A DNA stretch of 64,000 bases, taken from NCBI GenBank assembly GCA_963580285.1, contig OY757026.1:47653143-47717142 (forward strand), in the 5' to 3' direction. The translations under genes and the position numbers were made by a program. The notes beneath the pieces were generated by a model. The model worked only from the letters and a program-made list of their open reading frames with translations. It did not search any database and had not been told where the DNA came from. The DNA comes from Lucinisca nassula. Taxonomy: Eukaryota; Mollusca; Bivalvia; Lucinida; Lucinidae. This document shows, piece by piece, positions 43,125-56,267 of this stretch; position 1 is the stretch's first letter; the number at the start of each line of letters is the position of its first letter.

Positions 43125-45102
43125 TTGTGTGTTGAGTGTAGTTTGGTGTTGTGTGCTGGGGGTTAGTCTGTAATGAGTGTGGTTTTGTGTTGTGTGCTGG
43201 GGTCTAATCTGTGTTGAGTGTGGTATGTTGGGATCTGGTCTGTGTTGATTGTTGTTTGGTGTTATGTGCTGTTTCCTGGTCTTTGTTGAGTGTGGTTTCG
43301 TGTTGTGTGCTGGGGTCTGCTCTGTGTTGAGTGTGGTTTCGTGTTGTGTGCTGGGGTCTGCTCTGTGTTGAGTGCGGTTTCGTGTTGTGTGCTGTTTGAC
43401 TGGTCTGTGTTGAGTGTGGTTTCGTGTTGTGTGCTGGGGTCTTGTGTGTGTTGAGTGTGATTTGATGTTGTGTGTTGGTTCCTGGTCAGAGTTAAGTGTG
43501 ATTTCGTCTTGTGTGCTGGGGTCTAGTCTGTGTTGAGTGTGGTTTCGTGTTGTATGCTGTTTCCTGGTCTGTGTTGAGTGTGGTTTAATGTTGTATCCTG
43601 GGGTCTTGTCTCTGTTGATTGTGGTTTGATGTTGTGTGCTGTTTAATGGTCTGTGTTGAGTGTGGTTTCGTGTTGTGTGATGGGGTCTAGTCTGTGTTGT
43701 GTGTGGATTGGTGTTGTGTGCCTGGTTCTGCTCTGTGTTGAGTGCGGTATGGTATTATGTACTGTTTCGTGGTCTGTGTTGAGTGTGGTTTCGTGTTGTG
43801 TGCTAGGATCTAATCTGTGTTGAGTGTGGTTTGGTTGGTTGTTTGTGCTGTTTCCTGGTCTGTGTTGAGTGTGGTTTCGTGTTGTGTGCTGGGGTCTGCT
43901 CTGTCTTGAGTGTGGTTTCGTGTTGTGTGCTGTTTGACTGGTCTGGGTTGAGTGTGGTTTTGTGTTGTGTGCTGGGGTCTAGTCTGTGTTTAGTGTGGTT
44001 TCGTGTTGTGTGCTGGGGTCCTGTCTATGTTGAGTGTGGTTTCGTGTTGTGTACTGGGGTCTAGTTTGTGTTGAGTGTGGTTTGGTGTTGTTTGCTGTTT
44101 CCTGGTCTATGTTGAGTGTGGTTTCGTGTTGTGTGCTAGGGTCTAATCTGTGTTGAGTGTGGTTTGGTTGGTTGTTTGTGCTGTTTCCTGGTCTGTGTTG
44201 AGTGTGGTTTCGTGTTGTGTGCTGGGGTCTGCTCTGTCTTGAGTGTGGTTTCGTGTTGTGTGCTGTTTGACTGGTCTGTGTTGAGTGTGGTTTCGTGTTA
44301 TGTGCTGGGGTCTAGTCTGTGTTTAGTGTGGTTACGTGTTGTGTGCTGGGGTCCTGTCTATGTTGAGTGTGGTTTCGTGTTATGTACTGGGGTCTAGTTT
44401 GTGTTGAGTGTGGTTTGGTGTTGTTTGCTGTTTCCTGGTCTATGTTTAGTGTGGTTTCGTCTTGTGTGATGGGGAGTTGTCTGTGTTGAGTGTGGTTTCG
44501 TTTGTGTCCTGGGGTCTCGTCTGTGTGGAGTGTAGTTTGGTGCTGTGTTCTGCTTATTGGTCTGTGTTGAGTGTGGTTTCGTGATGTGTGCTGGGGTTTT
44601 ATCTGTGTTGAGGATGCTTTGGTGTTGTGTGCTTCGGTCTGGTCTATGTTGAGTTTGGTTTTGTATCGTGTGCAGTTGATTAATCTCTGTTGAGTGTGGT
44701 TTCGTGTTGTGTGCTGAAGTCTTTTCTGTGTTGTGTGTGGTTTCGTGTTGCGTACTGGGGTCTATGTTGAGTGGTTTGGTGTTGTGTGCTTGGATCTGGT
44801 CTGTGTTGAGTGGGGTTTGGTGTTGTATGCTTGAGTCCGATCTGTGTTGAGTGTGGTTTGGTTTTGTGTGCTGGGGTCTAATCTATGTTGAGTGTGGTTT
44901 GGTGTTGTGAGCTGGGGTCTGGGTTGTGTTGAGTCTGGTGTTTCGAGCTGTTTCCTGGTCTGTGTTGAGTGTGGTTTCGTGTGGTGTGCTGGGGTCTCGT
45001 CTACGTTGAGGATGGTTTGGTCTTGTGTGCTTGGGTCCGGTCTGTGTTGAGTGTGGTTTGGTGTTGTGTGCTGGGGTCTTATCTCGGTAAGTGTGGTTTC
45101 AT
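43125..45102 (+). repeat. 41-bp minisatellite, array beta, unit 2
   Basis: About 48 units with the conserved variant order. A block containing GGTTTGGTTGGTTGTTTGTG is duplicated (43,820-44,150 and 44,155-44,480). Confidence 0.95.
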
Positions 45103-45943
45103 GCTTACTATTTAATTGTCAATCATACAGCTTGTATTTAACTGAACTTCTTATGGGTGTTCGAAATTTGTATATGTAACATATATGTGTCATTTACATA
45201 CATGCACTTTGTAAACTTGGTAGTTTAAAAATATGCTGGCATATTGACTGTTATCGACAGTAGTGTGGTATGGCATGACATTGCATGGTATGACATGGTA
45301 TGAGTATTAAAATGTCACTTGTTGCACAGCAAATGATTAAGGTTTAATAGTAATTCATGAAACATATTAAAAGACAAACTCTAGTAAGTGAGAATATTTG
45401 CACTGACTGGTAGAAATCTTTTCTGGTAGCACACATTAACGTTATCTTTGTTGGGCAACAGTGCAACTCCGGGGAAAAGACTGAATACTTTTGTTTAGAA
45501 TACCAGGTTTATTCAATTTATTCAATGAGCATTTTCTAAAAAACCTCATGACAGTGAATTTATTATATTATGCCATAGGCAGATTTTCCAAAGCTCAAAG
45601 CATGTGGCCATTGGGCCACTGGGCCATTGTTAGTCTTTTCCCTCGAGTTTAGGGTAAGTTTTCTTTTTCAGAACAGACAGAATCTACTCTGTAGCTGTGG
45701 TGTTCAAAATGATAAAGAATTGCCCATTCAGAGACCATGACTCTGAACCATCTAAGAAGTGCCACCTCCAAGTCACTAACGAAGTGCCTGTTAAGACTCC
45801 AAACCTTCAGATCATTGGTGAGAATGAAGGAGAAAAGGACTGGGGATGAGGTATAGTATACAAACGAGTAATCAACTAATTACACCCGCGCCTGGTTCTG
45901 ACAATCATCCTATCACATTACAGCGACACACAACGTGTAGGCA

Positions 45944-46984
45944 TGGCCCCCGCCCATCGTGGCTTGAAGAAATCGATGGGTCGCACTGAACCGACTGCAC
46001 ACAAGTACTGGTAAACCGCTTAGCGGATCTAAGCCTACCTTAGCAAAGTGGTGCCATGCTTACAAAGTAGAAGTAAAACAAAAATCAGGAATTGATACAA
46101 TTAACTTACTCCATCCATAAAAGACACCAAAGGGAAAGAAATACAAACATTAAGCGACCAGACCATAATGGAAACCTAAACAAAGGAAGGCCATATGGAC
46201 AGTTACTTTCCCACAAAATGGCCATATGGCCATCCAAAATTAAAAGACACAAGTGATACACACAGTAAGTAACAAACAACAACATAAATAAATCGCCACA
46301 GAAGAGCCGCCTTGGAACGGTCAGTGGAAGATTTCCACTGGGAGGCTTAAATCGATTTTACGTGGCCACAATCCTCGCCCTTACTTCCGTCGCGATTTAG
46401 ACAAATAGTTTGTTCAGTCCGCATGAAGGCCTCCTAACTCATCAGTGCAACATCTCCGTGAACACAGAAATCAAAGAACCACAGAGGTGAGACAACGGTG
46501 AGGACTCGACAGCAAGAAACCACTGAAATGCTGGAGCAAAAGAAAACCAACAGTTAGACTCCGATGAGCCCGACCAGAGACAGAGCATCAGGCACCAACC
46601 AACATTATCTCTTTAATTTTCAATAAGCCTTTACGTTGGAGCCGTCATAGAATCTGAGGCCTGACCCACCGGCGTGCAATTAAAGAGGGAAGCAAAGTTG
46701 CCAACCGTGATTGGGTTAACTACCATGCATGCAGTCTGTCGTATAATATCCATGTTGTACCCAATCTTTTTATATCGAAGAATGATTTTACGAAATTGGG
46801 TGCTGAAGTCATTGCGGTTATATATTTTTCTGAATTTGGTTTCATTGGGCGACGGGGCTTGAGATGTCATTTCATCTCCATGTCGGGAAAAAGTCTCACA
46901 AAATTGGAAGCAACGTCTCCAAAATGAACCTATACAGTGATGACGGGGACGTTAAACCTCAAATCAGACAAACAAACAGACTAA
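45944..46984 (+). mobile_element. SINE-A, unit 2, interrupted
   Basis: The 5' part lies at 45,944-46,066 and the 3' part at 46,836-46,984, within the same CAACGTGTAGGCA duplication as the other units. Six bases (CCCTAT) are missing at the break. Confidence 0.85.
46067..46835 (-). mobile_element. 5'-truncated retroelement 3' end, unit 2 only
   Basis: The minus strand from 46,835 encodes a tail-like frame: FRKIILRYKKIGYNMD, TACMVVNPITVGNF and LFNCTPVGQASDSMTAPT, then a stop. About 560 bp of non-coding sequence then ends in TTTTGTTTTACTTCTAC. This resembles a retroelement ORF C-terminus plus 3'UTR. There are no LTRs and no clear target duplication. The family is not identified. Confidence 0.55.
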
Positions 46985-47159
46985 CAACGTGTAGGCAACG
47001 TTTGTAATCCGTTGCATTGACGTTGATACACCATTTTGTAAACGTTATTTGGCCGATGGGTTAACATAACGTATTCTTTTATTTCATAAAAAGAACTGAC
47101 AAACAGCGTTTATCTTGATCAAAAGCCATCTGATCTCGGTCTACACTGTTTGCAAAAGT

Positions 47160-47282
47160 CGGAGCTGGGGTCGTTGGAATTGCCTCAACGAGGCGGTTCT
47201 TATGCATACACACAACGTACCTAATATACATATATATGTACGCATTACAATCGCCTCAATGAGGCGACTCTTATGCATACAA
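47160..47282. repeat. Double hairpin in linker 2
   Basis: Same GCCTCAACGAGGCGG / CGCCTCAATGAGGCG pair as 38,580. Confidence 0.75.
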
Positions 47283-47671
47283 GCAACATATCTTATAGAC
47301 ATCAAGTTTAGACGACTCATATTAAGCTATAAGGATCAAATCTTGATTTCCTCCTATTGATAATTTTTGACAAATCCCTGTTTACAACAGTGGGCAAATC
47401 TAAATTCCTGTTTTCTGTGTTGTTTTAGTTGTGGCTTTCTGTGTAACCTAGTTTGCCGTTAAAACTTAAACATTATCCTTCTAAACATGACAACCTCTAC
47501 CTTTGCCAACAGTGTAGATTCTGATCATTTGGCTTTCTGAAGCCATCTGATCATTTGCCATACAGTTGATTTGCTTGTTGTTTGTATTGGCGTTAAACGG
47601 TCCAGTCAATACTATTTAGGTCATTTCTTAGCCGGTCAGTTTACCTATCCACACTTCCTGGGCAGGCGTAC

Positions 47672-47959
47672 GGGGTAGGGGGGTGGGGGGGGGGGTCAGC
47701 GATTTTGCTTCCCATTCTATCGTTCGAGTTCCAATCCAATCCCGTTCGCGATGCGGTTTCGATCCGCGGCATTCCCATTCCCGTTCCATCCCGCTCCATT
47801 CCACTCTTACCTCATTCCAATTGGAACGGGGAACGCTTGGGGACCGCTAGACTGGTTCCCAGCATTCCAGTCCTTAGCCAAAAATTCGTTTTGTCAAATA
47901 AAAATCGTTCCCCAAATCTCATAAGCAAAATCGCTGACCCCCCCCCCCCCCCCCCCCCC
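47672..47959. mobile_element. G-run/C-run TIR element, linker 2
   Basis: Same TIR element as 39,092; the C-run is 22 bases. Confidence 0.75.
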
Positions 47960-48059
47960 TGTAAAAAAATAAATGAAAGTTACAACAACAACAAAACAAT
48001 AATAATGATTAAACAAATGTGCCGCTTCTGTGAGTGACTGACATACATTATTTCGGAAA

Positions 48060-48915
48060 TTTTGAAGAAAATTTTTGAGACAACCCCACACTCTTAAATT
48101 TTGAAATGGCCGTGTGCTATTTGCAAGGTGGAAGATGCCATGTGGCCCCAATTAGCAAAATGTGCACACCAAGGTCATACACAACAGAAATAGGCGCCTG
48201 ATCGCGGCCTACATTGCTTCCAACAGCTACAGACATTTTCAAAATAAATTTTGAAGACAACACAATCTAAAACTCTTAAATTTTGAAACGGTCTTGTGCC
48301 ATTTACAAGGTAGAAGATCCTATTTGACGCCAAATTGCAAAATTGGCAGATCCAGATCAGACTTAGCAGAAATAGGCGTCTGATCAGGACCTAAGTTTGC
48401 AAAAACATACACGAAAACACAACCTCATTCTCTTTAATTCTGAAATGGACTTGTTAAACTAACAAGGTGGAAGATGTCATGTGGCTCCAATTAGCCAAAT
48501 GTGCAGACCAAGAACAAACGCAACAGAAATAGGCGCCTGCTCGGGGCCTTCATTGTTTCCAACAGCTTCAGACATTTTCAAAATAAATTTTGAAGACAAC
48601 ACAACCTCACACTCTTAAGTTTTGAAACGGTCTTCTGCCATTTACAAGGTAGAAGATCCCGTTTGACGCCAAATGGCAACATGTGCAGATCCAGATCAGA
48701 CTTAGCAGAAATAGGCGTCTGATCATGACCTTGTGTTGCAAAAATATACACGAAAACGCAATCTCATTCCCTTTAATTCTGAAATAAATTTGTTCTTTTA
48801 ACAAGGTGGAAGATTCCATTTGTCGCCAAATGGCAAAATAGCGCAGACCCAGATCAGACGCAGCAGAAAGTGGTCTCTGATCAGGGCCTACATTATATGC
48901 AAAGGGTTCATGCGT
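48060..48915. repeat. Degenerate 185-bp tandem repeat, linker 2
   Basis: Same repeat as 39,490. The 123-codon minus-strand frame at 48,607-48,978 is its translation. Confidence 0.8.
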
Positions 48916-49321
48916 TTTCCAAACACACAAAGACGCATTTAGTGATACATATACCTCATGAGGGTCCGCCAAGGCCATCCATGCCTCTAAGTCTCTGCTT
49001 AAAAAAAAAATGGTTGCTCATTTGATAGTTGAATTTAGATTGTGAGTCTTTACAATCAGTAGATTATATTCTCATCTAATTATTGATCAGGTCGTGCTTT
49101 CGTATGCTTTTATGTGTCTTTTATTGATGAAAGTTTAGTGAACCTAGAGAAGCCCTCATGTGCCTATTTTCAAGATAGAATAAGGCGTGTTCTCTCATAT
49201 AAATCATTTCCTCTTAAGATTTGAAATGTAAAACTGACTGTCTCTGAAAGATACCAAAGCAAATATAATATCATCTACTCCCATTGTGCTTCGTGTTTTA
49301 ATTGTTAAGTTTCATTTAAAG

Positions 49322-49407
49322 GTTAGGCGATGGCTGGCAGAATGGAAACTTTGGACGACTGGAGAAAATACGGAACGGTCATCATGCAGACTGACTTCTT
49401 TTAAAAG
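49322..49407 (+). other. Candidate exon a, unit 3
   Basis: The acceptor is TTTAAAG instead of TTTACAG. Both frames remain open despite seven substitutions. Confidence 0.3.
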
Positions 49408-49613
49408 GTAGTTTTTTTTTTTCTATAGACTTGAGTTAGGCCTAAAAATGTATATTTAATATGGATGCATGGACTGCATGTATATAACCAACACTGCAAG
49501 ACATTATGGTTACATTTACTATAAGTTGTATTGAAAGTTAATTCCTGCACTTAAATGGATAAAGGACCTTTTAAGTCTTCAGATTCTGGCATGGTTTTTC
49601 ATTATTTGTATAG

Positions 49614-49699
49614 ATGACGTCTAAAACTTGGTAGTTTGCTAAGCGCGAAACCTGGTACTCCTCTCACACCTCCCTCACCTTGCATGCTTGAAGTACTAG
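49614..49699 (+). other. Candidate exon b, unit 3
   Basis: As in units 1-2, but the donor reads GTTTTG. Confidence 0.2.
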
Positions 49700-49913
49700 G
49701 TTTTGGGCATATTTGTATGAGTTAGGAATTGGTTAAGTATTATCTGAAGATCTCATTTGACAGCTGAACAGTCGTTAATCATATTATTCGCTTTGTCAGT
49801 CCATCCGTCCATATGAATGGCAACATTTTGTGACAAAGTTTGCTTATGTTTTATTCCGTTATATATCACTGTACCCGCTTGGTCTTGGGTTTGGTTTGTA
49901 CAAACCAATTGGT

Positions 49914-49958
49914 TTTCTTTGTTTGTATTGGAGTTTTAACGACCCAGTCAACACTCTT
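49914..49958 (-). mobile_element. SINE-B tail insertion, unit 3
   Basis: Same insertion; the right duplication has one change (ACAAACCAATCGGT). Confidence 0.85.
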
Positions 49959-50136
49959 ACAAACCAATCGGTACTGAAATATTTCCAATAATGTATCCAT
50001 CGATCTATTCTTTAGAGCTGAGATCAGACTGCAAGTAGACGCAGGCTAGTCATTTAAAGTATTAACTGACAATCGAAAGCCCTGATTACAAATTACATTT
50101 TCGGCGTCTTATCTGGACGTCTCCTGTTTGTCAGTT

Positions 50137-50270
50137 GGTTTCTTTGGGCGACAGGGCTTGAGATGTCATTTCATCTCAGTGTTGGGTATAAGTCCCTCAA
50201 AATTGGCAGCAACGTCTTCAAAATGACCTATACAGTGTTGTCGGGGACGTTAAACCTAAATTCAAACAAT
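50137..50270 (+). mobile_element. SINE-A 3' part, unit 3
   Basis: Same truncated copy as other units. Confidence 0.85.
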
Positions 50271-50345
50271 AAGGGAGGAAACAGTTGGCGCCTCTCGGGA
50301 CATTTGGCTCTTCAGTGATCTACAGTTTTACATGATTCAAAAGTT

Positions 50346-50471
50346 ATGGCACTTAAAGAATATTTCATCTATATAATGGCTGCTCTAGTGCATAGTCGTG
50401 CAGCTGACATGAAGTCAGTCATTCTGATCGGGATCTCCGTTGTATGTCTTAAATACTGTGGTCTTGTTTAG
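50346..50471 (+). other. 41-codon ORF, unit 3 module alpha
   Basis: MALKEYFIYIMAALVHSRAA variant with CLKYCGLV end and TAG. Confidence 0.25.
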
Positions 50472-50584
50472 TCTGGTCTGGTTTGGTTTTAATTGCCTTG
50501 TCTTGTCCCGTCAGGTCAGGTCAGGTCACCCCTGCTACAGGTACAATGTAACCCTGTACAACCTGTGCCATTGTGTGGTAGGGG

Positions 50585-51248
50585 TTGTGTGTTGAGTGTG
50601 GTTTGGCGTTGTGTGCTGGGGGTTGGTCTGTAATGAGTGTGGTTCGGTGTTGTGTCCTTAGGGTCTGGTCTCTGTTGAGTGTAGTTTTGTGCTGTGTGCT
50701 GGGGTCTAATCTGTGTTGAGTGTGGTTTGGTGTTGTATGTTGGGATCTGGTCTGTGTTGTGTGTTGTTTGATGTTGTGTGCTGTTTGACTGGTCTGTGTT
50801 GAGTGTGGTTTCGTGTTGTCTACTGGGGTTTTGTCTGTGTTGAGTGTTGTTTGGTGTTGTGTGCTGTTTCCTGGTCTGTGTTGAGTGTACTTTCGTGTTG
50901 TGTGCTGGGGTCTACTCTGTGTTGAGTGTTGTTTCGTGTTGTGGGCTGTTTGACTGGTCTGTGTTGAGTGTGGTTTCGTGTTGTGTGTTGGGGTTTTGTC
51001 TGTTTTGAGTGTTGTTTGGTGTTTTGTGCTGTTTCCTGGTCTGTGTTGAGTGTACTTTCTTGTTGTTTGCTGGGGTCTGCTCCGTGTTGAGTGTGGTTTC
51101 GTGTTGTGTGCTGGGGTTTTGTCTGTGTTGAGTGTTGTTTGGTGTTGCGTGCTGTTTTCTGGCCTGTGTTGAGTGTAGTTTCGTGTTGTGTGCTGGGGTC
51201 TGCTCTGTGATGAGTGTGGTTTCGTGTTGTGTTCTGTTTGACTGGTCA
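50585..51248 (+). repeat. 41-bp minisatellite, array alpha, unit 3
   Basis: About 16 units. The minus strand is open across the entire array and its right flank (253 codons from ATG at 51,282), because the unit has no stop in any of the three minus-strand frames. Confidence 0.95.
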
Positions 51249-51470
51249 ATTTATTCAATGCGCATTTTCTCAAAAACCTCATGACAGTGAATTTATTATA
51301 TTACGCCAAAGACAGATTTGCCAAAGCTCAAAGCATGTGGCCATTTGGCCACTGGGCCTGAATTAGTCTTTTCCCTCGAGTTTAGGGTCAGTTTTCTTTT
51401 TCAGAACAGCCAGAATCTTCTCTGTAGCTGTGATCTTCAGTGATCTACAGTTTTACATGATTTAAACGTT

Positions 51471-51596
51471 ATGGCACTTCAAGAATATCTCATCTATATA
51501 ATGGCTGCTCTAGTACTTAGTCGTGTGGCTTACACGAAGTCAGTCATTCTGATCGAGATCTACATTGTATGTCTTAACAACTGTGATCTGGTTTAG
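51471..51596 (+). other. 41-codon ORF, unit 3 module beta
   Basis: MALQEYLIYIMAALVLSRVA variant with TKSVILIEIYIV, ending at TAG. Confidence 0.25.
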
Positions 51597-51704
51597 TCTG
51601 GTCTGGTTTTAATTGTCTTGTCTTGTCCCCTCAGGTCAGGTCAGGTCACCCCTGCTACAGGTACAATGTAACCCTGTACAACCTGTGCCATTGTGTGGTA
51701 GGGG

Positions 51705-53352
51705 TTGTGTGTTGAGTGTGGTTTTGTGTTGTGTGCTGGGGGTTAGTCTGTAATGTGTGTGGTTTTGTGTTGTGTGCTGGGGTCTAATTTGTGTTGAGTG
51801 TGGTATGTTGGGATCTGGTCTGTGTTGATTGTTGTTTGGTGTTATGTGCTGTTTCCTGGTCTGTGTTGAGTGTGGTTTCGTGTTGTGTGCTGGGGTCTGC
51901 TCTGTGTTGAGTGTGGTTTTGTTTTGTGTGCTGGGGTCTGCTCTGTGTTGAGTGCGGTTTCGTGTTGTGTGCTGTTTGACTGGTCTGTGTTGAGTGTGGT
52001 TTCGTGTTGTGTGCTGGGGTCTTGTCTGTGTTGAGTGTGATTTGATGTTGTGTGTTGTTTCCTGGTCTGAGTTAAGTGTGGTTTCGTCTTGTGTGCTGGG
52101 GTCTAGACTGTGTTGAGTGTGGTTTCGTGTTGTATGCTGTTTCCTGGTCTGTGTTGAGTGTGGTTTAATGTTGTATCCTTGGGTTTTGTCTCTGTTGAGT
52201 GTGGTTTGATGTTGTGTGCTGTTTAATGGTCTGTGTTGAGTGTGGTTTCGTGTTGTGCGATGGGGTCTAGTCTGTGTTGTGTGTGGATTGGTGTTGTGTG
52301 CTTGGTTCTGGTCTGTGTTGAGTGCGGTATGGTATTATGTATTGTTTCGTGGTCTGTGTTATGTGTGGTTTCGTGTTGTGTGCTAGGGTCTAATCTGTGT
52401 TGAGTGTGGTTTGGTTGGTTGTTTGTGCTGTTTCCTGGTCTGTGTTGAGTGTGGTTTCGTGTTGTGTGCTGGGGTCTGCTCTGTCTTGAGTGTGGTTACG
52501 TGTTGTGTGCTGTTTGACTGGTCTGTGTTGAGTGTGGTTTCGTGTTGTGTGCTGGGGTCTAGTCTGTGTTTAGTGTGGTTTCGTGTTGTGTGCTCGGGTT
52601 CTGTCTATGTTGAGTGTGGTTTCGTGTTGTGTACTGGGGTCTAGTTTGTGTTGAGTGTGGTTTGGTGTTGTTTGCTGTATCCTGGTCTATGTTGAGTGTG
52701 GTTTCGTCTTGTGTGATGGGGAGTTGTCTGTGTTGAGTGGTTTCGTGTTGTGTCATGGGGTCTAGTCTGTGTGGAGTGTGGTTTGGTGCTGTGTTCTGCT
52801 TACTGGTCTGTGTTGAGTGTGGTTTCGTGATGTGTGCTGGGGTTTTGTCTGTGTTGAGGATGCTTTGGTGTTGTGTGCTTCGGTCTGGTCTTTGTTGAGT
52901 ATGGTCTTGTATCGTGTGCAGTTGATTGGTCTCTGTTGAGTGTGGTTTCGTGTTGTGTGCTGAGGTCTTTTCTGTGTTGAGTGTGGTTTCGTGTTGCGTA
53001 CTGGGGTCTATGTTGAGTGGTTTGGTGTTGTGTGCTTGGATCTGGTCTGTGTTGAGTGGGGTTTGGTGTTGTATGCTTGAGTCCGATCTGTGTAGAGTGT
53101 GGTTTGGTTTTGTGTGCTGGGGTCTAATCTATGTTGAGTGTGGTTTGGTGTTGTGTGCTGGGGTCTGGGTTGTGTTGAGTGTGGTGTGGTGTTTCGAGCT
53201 GTTTCCTGGTCTGTGTTGAGTGTGGTTTCGTGTGGTGTGCTGGGGTCTCGTCTGCGTTTAGGGTGGTTTGGTGTTGTGTGCTTGGGTCCGGTCTGTGTTG
53301 AGTGTGGTTTGGTGTTGTGTGCTGGGGTCTTGTCTCGGTTAAGTGTGGTTTC
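51705..53352 (+). repeat. 41-bp minisatellite, array beta, unit 3
   Basis: About 40 units. It has one copy of the GGTTTGGTTGGTTG block that is doubled in unit 2. Confidence 0.95.
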
Positions 53353-54196
53353 ATGCTTACTATTTAATTGTCAATCATACAGCTTGTATTTAACTGAACT
53401 TCTTATGGGTGTTCGAAATTTGTATATGTAACATATATGTGTCATTTACATACATGCACTTTGTAAACTTGGTAGTTTAAAAATATGCTGGCATATTGAC
53501 TGTTATCGACAGTAGTGTGGTATGGCATGACATTGCATGGCATGACATGGTATGAGTATTAAAATGTCACTTGTTGCACAGCAAATGATTAAGGTTTAAT
53601 AGTAATTCATGAATCATATTAAAAGACAAACTCTAGTAAGTGAGAATATTTGCACTGACTGGTAGGAATCTTTTCTGGTAGCACACATTAACGTTTATCT
53701 TTGTTGGGCAACAGTGCAACTCAGGGGAAAAGACTGAATACTTTTGTTTAGAATACCAGGTTTATTCAATTTATTCAATGAACATTTTCTAAAAAACCTC
53801 ATGACAGTGAATTTATTATATTATGCCATAGGCAGATTTTCCAAAGCTCAAAGCATGTGGCCATTGGGCCACTGGGCCAGTGTTAGTCTTTTCCCTCGAG
53901 TTTAGGGTAAGTTTTCTTTTTCAGAACAGACAGAATCTTCTCTGTAGCTGTGATGTTCAAAATGATAAAGAATTGCCCATTCAGAGACCATGACTCTGAA
54001 CCATCTAAGAAGTGCCACCTCCAAGTCACTAACGAAGTGCCTGTTAAGACTCCAAACCTTCAGCTCATTGGTGAGAATGAACGAGAAAAGGACTGGGGAT
54101 GAGGTACAGTATGCAAACGAGTAATCAACTAATAACACCCGCGCCTGGTTCTGACAATCATCCTATCACATTACAGCGACACACAACGTGTAGGCA

Positions 54197-54473
54197 TGGC
54201 CCCCGCCCATCGTCGCTTGAAGAAATCGATGGGTCGCACTGAACCGACTGCACACAAGTACTGGCAAACCGCTTAGCGGATCTAAGCCTACCTAAGCAAA
54301 GTGGTGCCATGCTTACAAACCCTATTGGTTTCATTGGGCGACGGGGCTTGAGATGTCATTTCATCTCCATGTCGGGAAAAAGTCTCACAAAATTGGAAGC
54401 AACGTCTCCAAAATGAACCTATACAGTGATGACGGGGACGTTAAACCTCAAATCAGACAAACAAACAGACTAA
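54197..54473 (+). mobile_element. SINE-A, unit 3
   Basis: Near full length between CAACGTGTAGGCA (54,184) and CAACGTGAAGGCA (54,474). Confidence 0.9.
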
Positions 54474-54655
54474 CAACGTGAAGGCAACGTTTGTAATCCG
54501 TTGCATTGACGTTGATACACCATTTTGTAAACGTTATTTGGCCGATAGGTTAACATAACGTATTCTTTTATTTCATAAAAAGAACTGACAAACAGCGTTT
54601 ATCTTGATCAGAAGCCATCTGATCTCGGTCTACACTGTTTGCAAAAGTCGGAGCT

Positions 54656-54778
54656 GGGGTCGTTGGAATTGCCTCAACGAGGCGGTTCTTATGCATACAC
54701 AACGTATCTTATATACATATATATATATGTACGCATTACAATCGCCTCAATGAGGCGACTCTTATGCATACAAGCAAC
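54656..54778. repeat. Double hairpin in linker 3
   Basis: Same pair as 38,580 and 47,160. Confidence 0.75.
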
Positions 54779-55162
54779 ATATCTTATAGACATCAAGTTT
54801 AGACGACTCATATTAAGCTATAAGGATAAACTCTTGATTTCCTCCTAGTGATAATTTTGACAAATCCCTGTTTACAACAGTGGGCAAATCTAAATTCCTG
54901 TTTTCTGTGTTGTTTTAGTTGTGGCTTTCTGTGTAACCTATTTTCGCCGTTAAAACTTAAACATTATCCTTCTAAACATGACAACCTCTACCTTTGCCAA
55001 CAGTGTAGATTCTGATCATTTGGCTTTCTGAAGCCATCTGATCATTTGCCATACAGTTGATTTGCTTGTTGTTTGTATTGGCGTTAAACGGTCCAGTCAA
55101 TACTATTTAGGTCATTTCTTAGCCGGTCAGTTTACCTATCCACACTTCCTGGGCAGGCGCAC

Positions 55163-55421
55163 GGGGGGGGGGGGGGTCAGCGATTTTGCTTCCCATTCTA
55201 TCGTTCGAGTTCCACTCCAATCCCGTTTGCGATGCGATTTCGATCCGCGGCATTCCCGTCCCCGTTCCATCCCGCTCCATTCCACTCTTACCTCATTCCA
55301 ATTGGAACGGGGAACGCTTTGGGACCGCTAGACTGGTTCCCAGCATTCCAGTTAGCCAAAAATTCGTTTCGTAAAATAAAAATCGTTCCCCAAATCTCAT
55401 AAGCAAAATCGCTGAACCCCC
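55163..55421. mobile_element. G-run/C-run TIR element, linker 3
   Basis: The G-run is 14 bases, and the right end has lost most of its C-run (CGCTGAACCCCC). Confidence 0.75.
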
Positions 55422-55509
55422 TGTAAAAAAATAAATGAAAGTTACAACAACAACAAAACATTAATAATAATTAAACAAATGGGCCCCTTCTGAGTGACTG
55501 AACATACAT

Positions 55510-56156
55510 TATTTCGGAAATTTTGAAGAAAACTTTTGAGACAACCCCACACTCTTAAATTTTGAAATGGTCGTGTGCTATTTACAAGGTGGAAGATGCC
55601 ATGTGGCCCCAATTAGCAAAATGTGCACACCAAGGTCATACGCAACAGAAATAGGCGCCTGATCGGGGCCTACATTGCTTCCAACAGCTACAGACATTTT
55701 CAAAATAAATTTTGAAGACAACACAACCTAAAACTCTTAAATTTTGAAACGGTCTTGTGCCATTTACAAGGTAGAAGATCCTGTTTGACGCCAAATGGCA
55801 AATTGGGCAGATCCAGATCAGACTTAGCAGAAATAGGCGTCTGAACAGGACCTTAGTTTGCAAAAACATACACGAAAACACAACCTCATTCTCTTAAATT
55901 CTGAAATGGACTTGTTAAATTAACAAGGTGGAAGATGCCATGTGGCTCCAATTAGCAAAATGTGCAGACCAAGAACATACGCAACAGAAATAGGCGCCTG
56001 CTCGGGGCCTGCATTGTTTCCAACAGCTTCAGACATTCTCAAAATAAATTTTGAAGACAACACAACCTCACACTCTTAAGTTTTGAAACGGTCTTCTGCC
56101 ATTTACAAGGTAGAAGATCCCGTTTGACGCCAAATGGCAAAATGTGCAGATCCAGA
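55510..56156. repeat. 185-bp tandem repeat, linker 3, left part
   Basis: Same repeat as 39,490. It is broken at CCAGATC by the hammerhead element and resumes at AGCAGAAATAGG (56,755), continuing to about 56,965. Confidence 0.8.
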
Positions 56157-56267
56157 TCCAGATCTGGACCCAATTTTGATTTATATCAGTCTTTGAATCG
56201 ACTGCCTATTCGAAATCCGCAAAATTGCAGTATGTTTCTTCTGGCTTTCTTTGCCGGATCATTACAG

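Larger units (their letters stand above)
40431..49013 (+). repeat. Large tandem array, unit 2 (8.6 kb) with linker
   Basis: Same order as unit 1, but with a longer alpha array and a 769-bp insertion inside its SINE-A. Confidence 0.92.

Noticed and set aside
48607..48978. 123-codon minus-strand frame (and shorter relatives at 40,027-40,239, 55,636-55,881, 56,799-57,029)
   Set aside because: It tracks the degenerate 185-bp tandem repeat. Phrases like AASDLGLRYF are the usual translation of this foldback family.
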